Shown here piece by piece: positions 1 through 9,538 of a DNA stretch of 64,000 bases. The stretch's first letter is position 1; each line of letters starts with the position of its first letter. The notes beneath the pieces were generated by a model that did not search any database, was not told the DNA's origin, and saw nothing but the letters and a program-made list of their open reading frames with translations. The stretch comes from Kitagawia praeruptora (taxonomy: Eukaryota > Streptophyta > Magnoliopsida > Apiales > Apiaceae). A program made the translations under genes and the position numbers. Where the stretch lies: positions 124,556,001-124,620,000 of the forward strand of contig CM075350.1 of assembly GCA_037693485.1 (NCBI GenBank), read 5' to 3'.

Positions 1-402
1 AAAAATATGGTATGATTCATGTTTTTAGGTGTTTATTATTTATTAATGGTTGAAAGATATGGTGCAATATTTTTGGATATATATTAATGATTGCAATATT
101 AGTTTTAAAATAAAAGGTAACGTGTTTTAATTAAATAGAATGTAACATGTTTTAATTAGATAGAAATATTAATGATCGAAAGATATGGTATGATTTATGT
201 TTTTAGTTGTTTATAAAGGGTAATATTTTAAACAAAAAGGGAATTGAACCTTAGACTTCTCAATATAACAACTTTCAGTATTGTTGTATCTAACGATCAG
301 GATCTATTTGTGATGAAGATCTAACGGTTATGAATAGAGCTTTGTTAACCAAACTACAAACTACAAAAGATCTCTAGTTTGCTTATAATAATATAGTATA
401 GA
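1..402 (-). mobile_element. Possible Helitron 5' end (partial, AT-rich)
   Basis: Read on the minus strand, position 402 begins with TCTATACTATATTATTATAA, which resembles the 5' terminus of plant Helitrons and follows an A, as expected for insertion between A and T. The element would extend leftwards out of the window, so no 3' hairpin or CTAG end can be seen. Two diverged copies of a short stretch (about 1-60 and 175-220) lie inside. No coding capacity is visible. The call rests on the terminus alone. Confidence 0.3.
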
Positions 403-436
403 TGTATACGGATTTTTAATATATTTTATTAAATAG

Positions 437-960
437 TGATATAATTGGGAAAAAAACATTTTAGTTAGAGAAAAGAGAAAAGATAAAAAAATTAATTTAT
501 TAGTTAACAGTAATTATAATTTGTTTTTTAATTAGAAAAAATATAAAAGGTATTATATTTTACTTGAAAAAGGAAACTGTTTAGTTATTAAAAAAAAGGT
601 AACATGTTTAACCTGAAAAAGTAGATTGATTAGTAAAGTAAAAAAATTAGTTAAATAAAATATAAAAGAAGATTTTTAAAAGGTAACCCGTGGTATAATT
701 GGAAAAAGAGATATTTTAGTTAAAGAAAAGAGAAAAGATAATTTGAATGAAAAAATTAATTAATTAGTTAATAGTAATTATAATATGCTTTTTAGTTAGA
801 TAAAATATAAAATATTTTATATTTTACCTGAAAAAGGAAACTGCTTAATTATTAAAAAGAAAAGAAAAGGTAACATGTTTAACCTGAAAAAGGAAATTGA
901 TTAGTAAAGCAAAAAATTTAGTTAGATAAAATATAAAAAAAATATTTTATCTATAATTAA
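437..960. repeat. Tandem duplication of a ~255-bp AT-rich unit
   Basis: The stretch starting near 437 (ataattggga...) is repeated from about 692, with shared landmarks in order: a purine-rich aaaagagaaaagata block, a run ending gtaattataat, a ggaaactg block and gtaacatgtttaacctga. The copies differ by many small indels. On the minus strand, position 1042 starts with TCTATCTATTCTATTATATT after an A, another Helitron-like 5' terminus, so this duplication may be the inside of such an element. No gene is seen. Confidence 0.5.
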
Positions 961-1042
961 GTAAGGGTAAATTAGTAAAATCAATAGGTACCAACCAACC
1001 AAACTTTTAATGTTTCGGCTTTAATATAATAGAATAGATAGA

Positions 1043-2129
1043 TTTGACAGAAATTTTATAATATTTAATGAATTTTACAGCTAATTAATCTTCGAGATTT
1101 TCACAAAAATACGAATTTTTTATGTATTTGACAGAAATTTTATAATATTTAATGAATTTTACCGCTAAAGATTGTCAAAACGCATAGTTTGCTGTTACTT
1201 TGTTAAGAAACCCTTGCACTTTAGTGGTTTAGATTTTCTTACGATTGTAGTAAAGTGGATTGTTTTCAAGAGATGTTGGTTTTGAATTATATAGTTCAAT
1301 CAATAAAACTTCATAGTTAAACATTCCATGTTTGTTTGTGATTTCTGCCCTGTTTCAGTTTTGCATTTGGTGTTTGCTAAATTAAATATCTACTCATCTT
1401 CTTGCTACCGTTCGATGTCCATGGGGTGACTTTCAAATGTTGTTTAAAACCTAACTGTTTACATGTATCTCCTGCTGGATTTTTGCAAGTGAGAAGCTTT
1501 ACTTGTACCTCTTTTTGACCCAATGCTCTGTTTCTGTACTAGTTGATCTAGATTCCTGAAACATTGACCAAAACAATTTGTTAAGAGTTCTATACATTCT
1601 TGCCTTCACGATGAAGAAAGATATAGTATTGATTAGAACTTCACTTAACGAGTTCTATGCTTGGTAGACATGTAATGATCCATGATCCAAGTATCTTTAT
1701 TTGCAATATGGACTGACTCCAGGCTCAAGTTTCTTACCTAGAATTTGGACAGATTAACATGTAACCAACTCATTTACATGCCAAAATAAATTGTTATTAT
1801 TATGTTAGATCTCTGCTTGCGATAACCTCAGAATCAAACTTTCTATTATTCGAATAGAGTCCAATTGCACTAAAAAAAAATTTAGGGGTTTAGATATTGT
1901 CTGAAGTCTCTTCTGATTAAATATTTGGATAATAATTTGACGAATAATCAGGCCAAGTTAAAAGTCGTAATGGTATTGCACAGTATAAACGACTATCCAT
2001 GGTGTAGTTATGTTTTGGTGTTGATCTTTAAATCCAAAGCTATAGAGAAATGGTAGTCATCCTCTTGTGGTTTTTGTGATATTAACTCCGTAAATCTTCA
2101 GGCATTGTGCTACTTTTTTCTATTTGCAG
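1043..2129. other. Intron-like spacer, no gene recognised
   Basis: This stretch is T-rich, has stops in all frames I followed, and contains no repeat or terminus I recognise. It ends in a good plant splice acceptor (T-rich tract, tttgcag at 2129). It could be a long intron of the gene whose putative last exons follow. Confidence 0.3.
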
Positions 2130-2477
2130 CCTATAATTCGTACACCTATTTGCCGAAGTATCCTGATGGACTTAATCACCGAACAAGAAAAGGTTTGTGA
2201 AATATGTTCTCTCCCTTAGGTTTGTGAAGAAATATATTTTCTCTGTTCAAAATTCTGTGAACTAGAATCTGATATAGTTATCTAGGACATGGGACACCGG
2301 TTACTAAGCCTCTTTAGCCTAGCACTTCCATCTGGTAGGGCTCGTACTAGCCATCATCAGTTTCACTGTTCGAGCACAACGTGGGTGATAACATATTATT
2401 AGCTAATAGCCTAATACAAGGGATCAAGATTTTATTTCGGGCTTGTACTAATGTCATGCAGTTTACATTCTCAGGTC

Positions 2478-2777
2478 TGTTGGGAATCTCTATAACCTAG
2501 ACTGCATATATGAAAGTATAGAACAAGAAACAAGAATACTCTAATGGACGTCTTAATTAAAATGAGAAACAAAGTACAGAATTTAAACACACCTGTGGAT
2601 AGGTGTTAAGCAAACAATCAGGTAACAAACTCCTAACTAGTCTCTAGTGCCTATCGCTTATTCAATCAACTCCTAGACTTACTCTAACAGCTATATGACC
2701 AAGTCATAAGCTAAAATAGGAAACAAAATCCTTGCAATAAATAAATAAATAAGCATGGTTTTAGATTAAAACCAACA
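2478..2777 (-). repeat. Copia 3' LTR
   Basis: 300 bp, TG...CA ends. This is the downstream LTR for a minus-strand element. It is preceded (on the minus strand) by the polypurine tract and borders target duplication AGGTC at 2473-2477. Confidence 0.95.
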
Positions 2778-2789
2778 TTCTCCCCTTAA
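2778..2789 (-). other. Polypurine tract of Copia element
   Basis: On the minus strand this reads taaggggagaa, directly abutting the 3' LTR. That is the standard plus-strand primer position for LTR elements. Confidence 0.75.
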
Positions 2790-2790
2790 T

Positions 2791-5700
2791 CTAAACTTGC
2801 TTATTTAGATTCTTAACACCCAGCAGCAACCTCATTCGTTCAAACTTCACTGTAGCCAACGCCTTTGTTAACACATCAGCCCTTTGACGTTCTGTGCTTA
2901 TATGCTTGACGATAATCTGTCCCCGTTCCACGCACTCACGGATGAAATGATAGCGAATGTCTATGTGCTTGCTACGTCCATGAAAGACTGGGTTTTTAGC
3001 CAAGTCAATGGCAGATTTGTTATCAATGTGAAGTACCACTGGACCAATGTCTTTTCCTGTGATTTGCCCCAACAAGTTTCTCAACCAAATAGCTTGGCAA
3101 GCAGCTGCAGTCGCCGCCATGAACTCAGCCTCGCAAGAGGAAAGTGCCACGCACCGCTGTTTTTGTGAGACCCATGTTACTAAGCTTTCATTCAAGTAGA
3201 ATGCCATGGCCCCAGTGCTTCTTCGATCGTCTACGTGCCCAGCAAGATCACTATCTGAGTAGCCACTTAGGATATTATTATTACCATCCTTAGTGTATAT
3301 CAAACCAAACTCCAACGTTCCTTTGATGTACCTGAGTATCCGCTTTGCAGCATTTAGATGTTGAATGGTTGGCTTCTCCATGAACCTGCTGATAATGCCC
3401 ACAGAGTAGGCTATGTCTGGCCTTGTGTGGACTAAGTAACGTAACCCTCCAACGATACTTTTGAACTGGGTTGTGTCCACGAGTTTCCCACCTTCGTCCT
3501 TTGTTAAACTCTCCTTTGGGTCCATTGGGTATTTTGTAGGATTGCACTCCAACATCCCAGCCTTCTCAAGAACCTTCTTGGCGTAAGCAGTTTGCCTCAG
3601 TTCAACATAATTACACCCCTGCTCCACTTCAATCCCAAGATAGTACGATAACTTTCCCAAATTGCTCATGTCAAAACGCTTGTTCATTTGTGCTTTAAAC
3701 TCCTCTATGATTGATACTTTGGTACCTGTCACCAGTAGATCGTCAACATACACACCTATTATGAGAACATCCTCCCCAACTCTCTTTGTGTACACCGCGT
3801 GCTCATATGGACATCGAGAAAAACCAAGTTCCTCCAAGCATCTACTCAGTTTTGCGTACCAAGCACGGGGGGCTTGACGCAAACCATACAAAGCTTTAAC
3901 GAGTTTGTAGACAAGATGTTCTTTCCCTTTCTTCACAAATCCCTCAGGTTGGGTAACATAAACTTCCTCCTGGATTTCCCCATTCAAGAAAGCAGACTTG
4001 ACGTCCAAATGATGTATCTCCCATGAGTTCTTAGCAGCCAGTGCCAGCAAAAGTCGTACTGTCTCCAAACGAGTTACTGGCGCGAAGATTTCATCAAAAT
4101 CTCTCCCCTGCTGTTGAACATACCCTTTTGCAACGATGCGTGCTTTATATTTCACCACCTCTCCATTCGTATCCTTTTTCAGTTTGAAAACCCATTTTAA
4201 TCCAATAGCCTTTTGGCCTGCAGGAAGTTCAGTCAACCTCCATGTATTGTTTCTTTCAACTGCATCAATCTCGTTCTTCATTGCTTGTCGCCAGTTGTAC
4301 TCTGTTGCTGCAGACTTAAAATTTGTGGGTTCCTCAGTTCCCATCAACATAAGCTCATCCTCATCTAAATCAATCTCTTCAGTTTCCCTGTACAATTCAG
4401 ACAATCGTCTAGTCTTTCTGGGTACTTCGCTGCTTGCTTCAGAGTCTGATCCCAGAAAAGAACCTTGAGTAGTTGGTGAACTGTACCCAGTCGATGTTGT
4501 ACCCTGAGAGGACACAGAAAAATCTGCATTACCAGCATTCGACTGTGGTGATGGTGGTGGCGTGTCATAGCCCTCTGTTTCAACCTCAACCCTGTTTTCT
4601 CCAGTTTGCAGATTGAAAACATTGAACATGTTTTGATGCTCGTCGACAGTATCCTTAGCTTTCTCCCAACAGTGCCATCCCTTTTCTTCTTCAAACACGA
4701 CATCACGACTCACATGTACACTTTTATTCTCAGGATCATAGAGTCTGTACGCCTTTGACTTTGGCTCCTTTCCTAGATTGATCATCATTTTACTTCTATC
4801 ACTCAACTTTGTTACTTGGTTTGCTGGTAGCTTCATGTGTGCTAAGCAACCAAACACCCTGACATGGCCTATGTCTGGCTTTCTCTTAGACCACGCTTCA
4901 TACGGTGTTACACCGGACAGAGCTCTAGTAGGTAACCGATTCAATATGTACACTGAGTGGCGTACAGCTTCTGCCCAAAAATTAGATGGCATATTCTTGT
5001 CCTTGAGGAAACTTCGAGCCATTTCAATAACAGTCCGATTTCTCCTTTCAACCACGCCGTTCTGTTGAGGCGAGTAGGGAGCTGTGAGTTGCCTAGAAAT
5101 CCCTGCCTTATCACAATAAGCATCAAACAATTTTGAGTTGAACTCACCCCCCCTATCTGTTCTCAAAGTTTTGATTTTTCTTTCCCCTCCCATTTCGACT
5201 TTTGCCCTGAAATTTTTGAAAGCTTCAAGTGCTTCGTCTTTGCTCTTTAAAAAATACACCCACATCACCCTAGTGTAGTCATCGACTAACAAGAAAAAGT
5301 ACTGATTTCCAGCAGCAGTAGATGGTGTTATAGGCCCACACAAGTCACCATGAACTATCTCCAAAGCCTCACTTGCAGTGTAACTTGCCTTCCCTGGGAA
5401 AGAATTTCTCGCTTGCTTCGACATCAAGCACCCTCTGCAAACTTCGTTTTGTGCTTTTACTTCAGGCATACCATATACCATTTTTCCAGTTGACATTAGA
5501 GTCAAGGCCTTGAAGTTCACATGCCCAAGTCGAGCGTGCCAAAGCCAGGAATTCTCGCTTGTTTTGGACAATAGGCAATCTGCATTTTCACTATATATAA
5601 TAATTTTATACAAGCGATTAGTTGAGCGTTTTACCTTCATTATCAATTTCCCTTCTTTCTCGTAGACCCACAAGTAGTCTCCGTTTAGTACGACTCTATT

Positions 5701-6687
5701 TCCTTCTTCAGCCAATTGTCCCAAACTTATTATGTTACTACACAGAGCAGGGATGTAGTATACCTTTCGTAGAAGCCTTTCTTCTCCATTCTTGCATCTC
5801 ATCAGAATTGTCCCCCTTCCTTCTATGTTTACTGTGGATCCATCACCAAACTTAACCTGTCCCTTAACGCTTCTGTCTAACTGTTTGAATTTTGACAACT
5901 GACCTGTCATATGGTTACTTGCCCCGTTGTCAAGATACCAAATGTTGGAGTCACTTTGTTTTTCTTGGCTACCAGGATTCAGCTTGGGTGATACCCTTCC
6001 TTCGTCCACCAAAAAAACCTTCTCTGTCATCAACAAGGCAGGTTCATCATCCATACTAGCTAAGTTCGCCTCCTCCTTTTGCTCCTTCGCCTCCTCCTTC
6101 TGCTCCTTTTCTCGCTTTGCTTTCTTACACTCCGCAGCATAGTGTCCATAACCAAGACAGTTGAAACAGCGAACTTTGCTCTTGTCGCGTGTTCCTCGAG
6201 TAAAATCTCTACCATTTCGACCCTTTGAACCCACGGAGCCCTCTGTTCCACCATTTCCACTCCGTTTCAACCACTCTTCTCTTGTGAGAAGTAGCTTAGT
6301 TTCATCTTTTTCCTTCTTGGACCATTCCTCTGCCGTTAGAAGTACTTGTCCTCCACCAGTATCCCTCTGACCTCTGAGTCTTTCTTCGTGGGCTTTAAGT
6401 GATCCAACCGTTTCTTCAACAGTCATAGTCTCCATATCACCAAACTGTTCGATGGTTGAGGCTATTTGAAGAAATTTTCCAGGTACCGCCCTCAGCAGTT
6501 TCTTCACAACATAAGCCTCCTGCACTTCTTCTCCTAAAGCCCGAATGTTTGTCACCAAGTTATTTAGTTTCATGCAGAAGTCATCGATCGCCTCCGTCTC
6601 TTTCATACTCAGCGATTCAAACTCAGCCTTAAGAGTTTGTACCCTCGCCTTCTTCACTTTCTCAGCTCCTAAACACATGGTCTTCAC
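2791..6687 (-). CDS. Copia gag-pol polyprotein, gag N-terminus missing
   Basis: This 1298-residue uninterrupted frame has its first in-frame ATG at 6678; the frame itself stays open upstream through the primer site. In order it carries: the C-terminal half of a UBN2-type gag (about 1-105), a CX2CX4HX4C zinc knuckle (174-187), an aspartic protease with a DNGA active site (253-256), a GAG-pre-integrase H-x4-H region (about 384-389), an integrase core with D448, D511 and E547, a reverse transcriptase with YVDD at 980-983, and RNase H (D1145, E1186, D1222 region). All catalytic residues look intact. Family gags normally have about 100 more residues at the start; here they are deleted, so capsid function is doubtful and transposition would need help from a complete copy. 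Confidence 0.93.
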   Translation of the reverse strand: MKTMCLGAEKVKKARVQTLKAEFESLSMKETEAIDDFCMKLNNLVTNIRALGEEVQEAYVVKKLLRAVPGKFLQIASTIEQFGDMETMTVEETVGSLKAHEERLRGQRDTGGGQVLLTAEEWSKKEKDETKLLLTREEWLKRSGNGGTEGSVGSKGRNGRDFTRGTRDKSKVRCFNCLGYGHYAAECKKAKREKEQKEEAKEQKEEANLASMDDEPALLMTEKVFLVDEGRVSPKLNPGSQEKQSDSNIWYLDNGASNHMTGQLSKFKQLDRSVKGQVKFGDGSTVNIEGRGTILMRCKNGEERLLRKVYYIPALCSNIISLGQLAEEGNRVVLNGDYLWVYEKEGKLIMKVKRSTNRLYKIIIYSENADCLLSKTSENSWLWHARLGHVNFKALTLMSTGKMVYGMPEVKAQNEVCRGCLMSKQARNSFPGKASYTASEALEIVHGDLCGPITPSTAAGNQYFFLLVDDYTRVMWVYFLKSKDEALEAFKNFRAKVEMGGERKIKTLRTDRGGEFNSKLFDAYCDKAGISRQLTAPYSPQQNGVVERRNRTVIEMARSFLKDKNMPSNFWAEAVRHSVYILNRLPTRALSGVTPYEAWSKRKPDIGHVRVFGCLAHMKLPANQVTKLSDRSKMMINLGKEPKSKAYRLYDPENKSVHVSRDVVFEEEKGWHCWEKAKDTVDEHQNMFNVFNLQTGENRVEVETEGYDTPPPSPQSNAGNADFSVSSQGTTSTGYSSPTTQGSFLGSDSEASSEVPRKTRRLSELYRETEEIDLDEDELMLMGTEEPTNFKSAATEYNWRQAMKNEIDAVERNNTWRLTELPAGQKAIGLKWVFKLKKDTNGEVVKYKARIVAKGYVQQQGRDFDEIFAPVTRLETVRLLLALAAKNSWEIHHLDVKSAFLNGEIQEEVYVTQPEGFVKKGKEHLVYKLVKALYGLRQAPRAWYAKLSRCLEELGFSRCPYEHAVYTKRVGEDVLIIGVYVDDLLVTGTKVSIIEEFKAQMNKRFDMSNLGKLSYYLGIEVEQGCNYVELRQTAYAKKVLEKAGMLECNPTKYPMDPKESLTKDEGGKLVDTTQFKSIVGGLRYLVHTRPDIAYSVGIISRFMEKPTIQHLNAAKRILRYIKGTLEFGLIYTKDGNNNILSGYSDSDLAGHVDDRRSTGAMAFYLNESLVTWVSQKQRCVALSSCEAEFMAATAAACQAIWLRNLLGQITGKDIGPVVLHIDNKSAIDLAKNPVFHGRSKHIDIRYHFIRECVERGQIIVKHISTERQRADVLTKALATVKFERMRLLLGVKNLNKQV

Positions 6688-6716
6688 AGCTTCCCACGTA
6701 TCTTTTGCTGTCGTTT

Positions 6717-6728
6717 GCTCTGATACCA
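6717..6728 (-). other. Primer-binding site (initiator tRNA-Met type)
   Basis: The minus strand reads TGGTATCAGAGC three bases after the 5' LTR, the classic plant Copia primer site. It is in frame with, and directly continuous with, the truncated gag coding sequence. Confidence 0.9.
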
Positions 6729-6731
6729 GAA

Positions 6732-7031
6732 TGTTGGGAATCTCTATAACCTAGACTGCATATATGAAAGTATAGAACAAGAAACAAGAATACTCTAATG
6801 GACGTCTTAATTAAAATGAGAAACAAAGTACAGAATTTAAACACACCTGTGGATAGGTGTTAAGCAAACAATCAGGTAACAAACTCCTAACTAGTCTCTA
6901 GTGCCTATCGCTTATTCAATCAACTCCTAGACTTACTCTAACAGCTATATGACCAAGTCATACGCTAAAATAGGAAACAAAATCCTTGCAATAAATAAAT
7001 AAATAAGCATGGTTTTAGATTAAAACCAACA
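6732..7031 (-). repeat. Copia 5' LTR
   Basis: 300 bp, TG...CA ends, one visible mismatch to the other LTR. It is followed by target duplication AGGTC at 7032-7036. It would carry the element promoter on the minus strand. Confidence 0.95.
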
Positions 7032-7076
7032 AGGTCTTCTTACAAGAATCCACTCGCAAAAACTACACCAGCATAA

Positions 7077-7542
7077 TGTTAGAGTCATATGACGGATCCA
7101 GGAATTCAGCGAGATGGGGCTTCATTTATAGAACAACTGTGTAGTGGAATAATAGGGAAACCTCAAATATAGGTGGTTTGAAATTTTAGTAAGGTCGGCT
7201 GAGTCATATATTTTCCGAAATTTATTAAGTAAATAAAAAACCTATAGAGTTCTGGGGTGGGTTTAAGGAAGCATCTGTGTAATGTTTGGTTGTGAAGAGG
7301 GATGTTTGGTTTACTACCAACACAAGAAGCTCAGAAGGTATATCAATATTTTCTAGGAGTTAGTACTTTGTTTGATTACAGTACACATGTCCTTAATAAT
7401 AATAACAATATTTGTTTATTTATGTAAACATGAACTAATTATCCCTAACTTTCCTTTGGTGCTAAATATTGATCCATCTAACTTTTACTGCACCAAAATT
7501 TTGACTAATTACGTTGTGAAAGTTTAGGATGAAGGTTTCGTA
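7077..7542. other. Spacer, nothing recognised
   Basis: AT-rich sequence following the putative stop codon at 7076. It may be the 3' untranslated region of the split gene. No repeat or coding signal is recognised. Confidence 0.3.
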
Positions 7543-7838
7543 CATTACAAGAAAACTCGGCTAAAATCGATTGCACAAATTTGACTGGTCTAAATTCGAC
7601 CGGATCTAGTCGAATTTATAAAGGTGGTTGAATTTATAAATTTGACTGGTCGAATTTGAGTAGTCGAATTTAGCCAGTCGAATTTGTTAAATTCGACTGC
7701 TTTTTGCTAAATTCCACTAAGCTAGAATCGACTGCCACATTTTGCGGTCGAATTTAGCTAAATTTGACTGGATCCGATCGAATTTAGCTAAATTTGACCG
7801 CAAAATGGCAGTCGAATTTAGCCGAGATTCTAGTAGTG
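7543..7838. mobile_element. CACTA-type MITE
   Basis: The right end read inward is CACTACTAGAATCTCGGCTA and the left end CATTACAAGAAAACTCGGCT, which is the hallmark terminus of plant CACTA elements. A 3-bp target duplication GTA flanks it (7540-7542 and 7839-7841). The 296-bp body has no coding capacity. It is built largely from alternating-strand copies of a roughly 10-bp motif, gtcgaattta, giving many small hairpins. The left end has CATTA rather than CACTA. Confidence 0.85.
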
Positions 7839-7841
7839 GTA

Positions 7842-8149
7842 TGTGCAACCCCCGACGTGCTGAATGCAACTAGTAAAATCAAATTTTAAAGTTTAAGACT
7901 AAACTTTTGGATGTGCAACCCCACAATTTGTTATCTCAAAATCAGTGTTAAAATAATAAAAAAAATCGGTTCTATTCATTATCTTCTTCAAAATTTGAGT
8001 AATTGACTTAATTTCTGAATTAAGTCAGTTCACTTTCAATTTCTGAATTTTCATCGTCGAGTTAGCCGAATTTACAACACTACTCAAAATACGTTATCAC
8101 TTTTAGGATCCTGAACTAAATTAACGTCATTAAATTTTATTTTATTTTA
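7842..8149. other. Spacer, nothing recognised
   Basis: About 300 bp of AT-rich sequence between the CACTA MITE and the LINE fragment. No gene or repeat is recognised. Confidence 0.3.
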
Positions 8150-9242
8150 AAATAGGTTGGCTTGGGTGTATACTAAGAATGGAAGCTATTCTCTGAAATC
8201 AGGTTATCACATGTGGCTCTTCTCAGACTCATGTAAATAACTCTATCGATTATGGAAACTTAATGTGCCTCCAAAAGTTAAATACTTTCTCTGGAGATTT
8301 TGCAGGAATAACATTCCTGTTCGTGAGCTTTTACGGAAGAGAAGCTCCAACATACCTCTGGTTTGTCCTATGTGCAATAGTGAGAACGAATTCTTTCTCA
8401 TGTGTTCTTTGGTTGCAGTTTTGCATCTAGGTGCTGGCATGAGAAGGGTTTGCAGTTTAACTTATGAGAGGTTGAAGATGCTCCAATCTGGCTTTTAGAC
8501 AGACTGAGAGTTGAGAGTTATGAGTTGTTGACTACTATCGCAATGACCTTATGGGGGATTTGGTTCTTCCGGAATAAAAAGGTTTGGGAAAACAGGGTAG
8601 TAACTAGTAACTACTCAGTTTGCTATTGACTGGAGCATCAGACAGGTAGAGGATTGGAAAACTGCTAAAGATAAAGTTAAGAGTGTGCAGCCAGTAAGCA
8701 GAGGAGGTTGAAGAATGAGTCATCCAAAGTGGAAGGCACCAGCACCTGGTGTTTTCAAAGCAAATGTGGATGCTTCAGTAGTTCTTGGGGACTCTTCTTT
8801 TGTAGTAGGCATGGTCATAAGTGATAATCTGGGCAGATTTATAGATGGTAAGGTTGTGAGAATAGGAAGAGAAGTTTATGTTCTTGAGGCAGAAGCAGTA
8901 GGCATTCTGGAAGCACTTGCGTGGATCAAGACGAAACCAGAAGTAAGAATGGAAGTTGAATCCGATTCTCTTGCTGCTGTTCAAGCTATAGCAAGAGAAA
9001 ATTATTACCATTCTGAGGTTGGACATGTTTTTGCTGAGTGCAAACATTTGTTAGCAAGTAGTAATATGATTAGCATTCACCATGTTAGTCGTGTAGCTAA
9101 TTCGGTAGCTCTCATCTATTAGCTCGTATTCCATGTGAGTCTAATAGCTACCTTAATATCTTGCCTCCTCCGCGGCATGTGTTGGAGGCTATTTTGATTG
9201 ATGTTTCTTAATGAAATGCAGTTTGCTTTGTTCAAAAAAAAA
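8150..9242 (+). pseudogene. 5'-truncated L1-type LINE (zf-RVT and RNase H remnant)
   Basis: The first part encodes the zinc-binding reverse-transcriptase tail (zf-RVT): PPKVKYFLWRF, then a CPMCNSENE cysteine pair. The frame 8715-9122 encodes an RVT_3 RNase H domain with NVDAS, EAEA and ESDS motifs and a late HHVSRVANS. Stops and frame changes separate them (for example a stop just after LFSDSCK, and another at 8496-8498), so it is dead. It ends in a short A-run at about 9232-9242, the usual LINE tail. No convincing target duplication was found. Confidence 0.8.
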
Positions 9243-9295
9243 ATTCATCTTTATTACAAAATACCTAAGTAATACTCCTATATTTTATTGAAATA

Positions 9296-9481
9296 TGTTG
9301 TAAAACGTGTTTCATGGATGATTGTCATTTTTGTCAACATTTGTGGTCTAGTCTTTTGCTATAAATAGGATCAATACTGAATGAAATAATTTGCACCGAA
9401 TTCTACTCTCTCTTTCTCCATCTATTGCTCAAGTATTAATATTATTAGCTCCTTTATTGTTAAAGGGAATACATTATAACA
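9296..9481 (+). repeat. 5' LTR of older Copia
   Basis: TG...CA ends, with a TATAAATA box at 9360-9367. Just downstream, a unit of about 21 bp containing acattataacacgttatca is duplicated in tandem, so the primer-site region (ttatcagcacg, about 9505-9515) is preceded by a second, near-identical copy. Confidence 0.9.
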
Positions 9482-9538
9482 CGTTATCAATACATTATAA
9501 CACGTTATCAGCACGAAGCCCTGCCGAAACTGAGAAGA

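Larger units (their letters stand above)
2478..7031 (-). mobile_element. Young LTR/Copia retrotransposon
   Basis: Two 300-bp direct repeats (2478-2777 and 6732-7031) start TGTTGGG and end CCAACA. They differ at one position that I can find (a versus c in aagtcata[a/c]gc). The element is flanked by the 5-bp target duplication AGGTC (2473-2477 and 7032-7036). A tRNA-Met-type primer site and a polypurine tract lie at the expected places for minus-strand orientation, and one uninterrupted gag-pol frame fills the body. The near-identity of the LTRs implies a very recent insertion. It lacks the usual leader and the start of gag. Confidence 0.97.
2130..7076 (+). pseudogene. Putative terminal exons of an unrecognised gene, split by Copia
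   Basis: Exon 2130-2192 is bounded by tttgcag and a gtttgt donor. The next exon starts at 2462 after atgcag, runs to 2477, and resumes at 7037 after the Copia insertion to a TAA at 7074-7076. Phases agree (63 nt, then 16+40 nt), and removal of the element plus one target-site copy leaves an open frame with a tail ending in NPLAKTTPA. I do not recognise the protein. If the exons are real, the insertion destroys the last coding exon. Upstream exons would lie left of the AT-rich repeats or outside the window. It could also be chance splice-like sequence. Confidence 0.3.
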
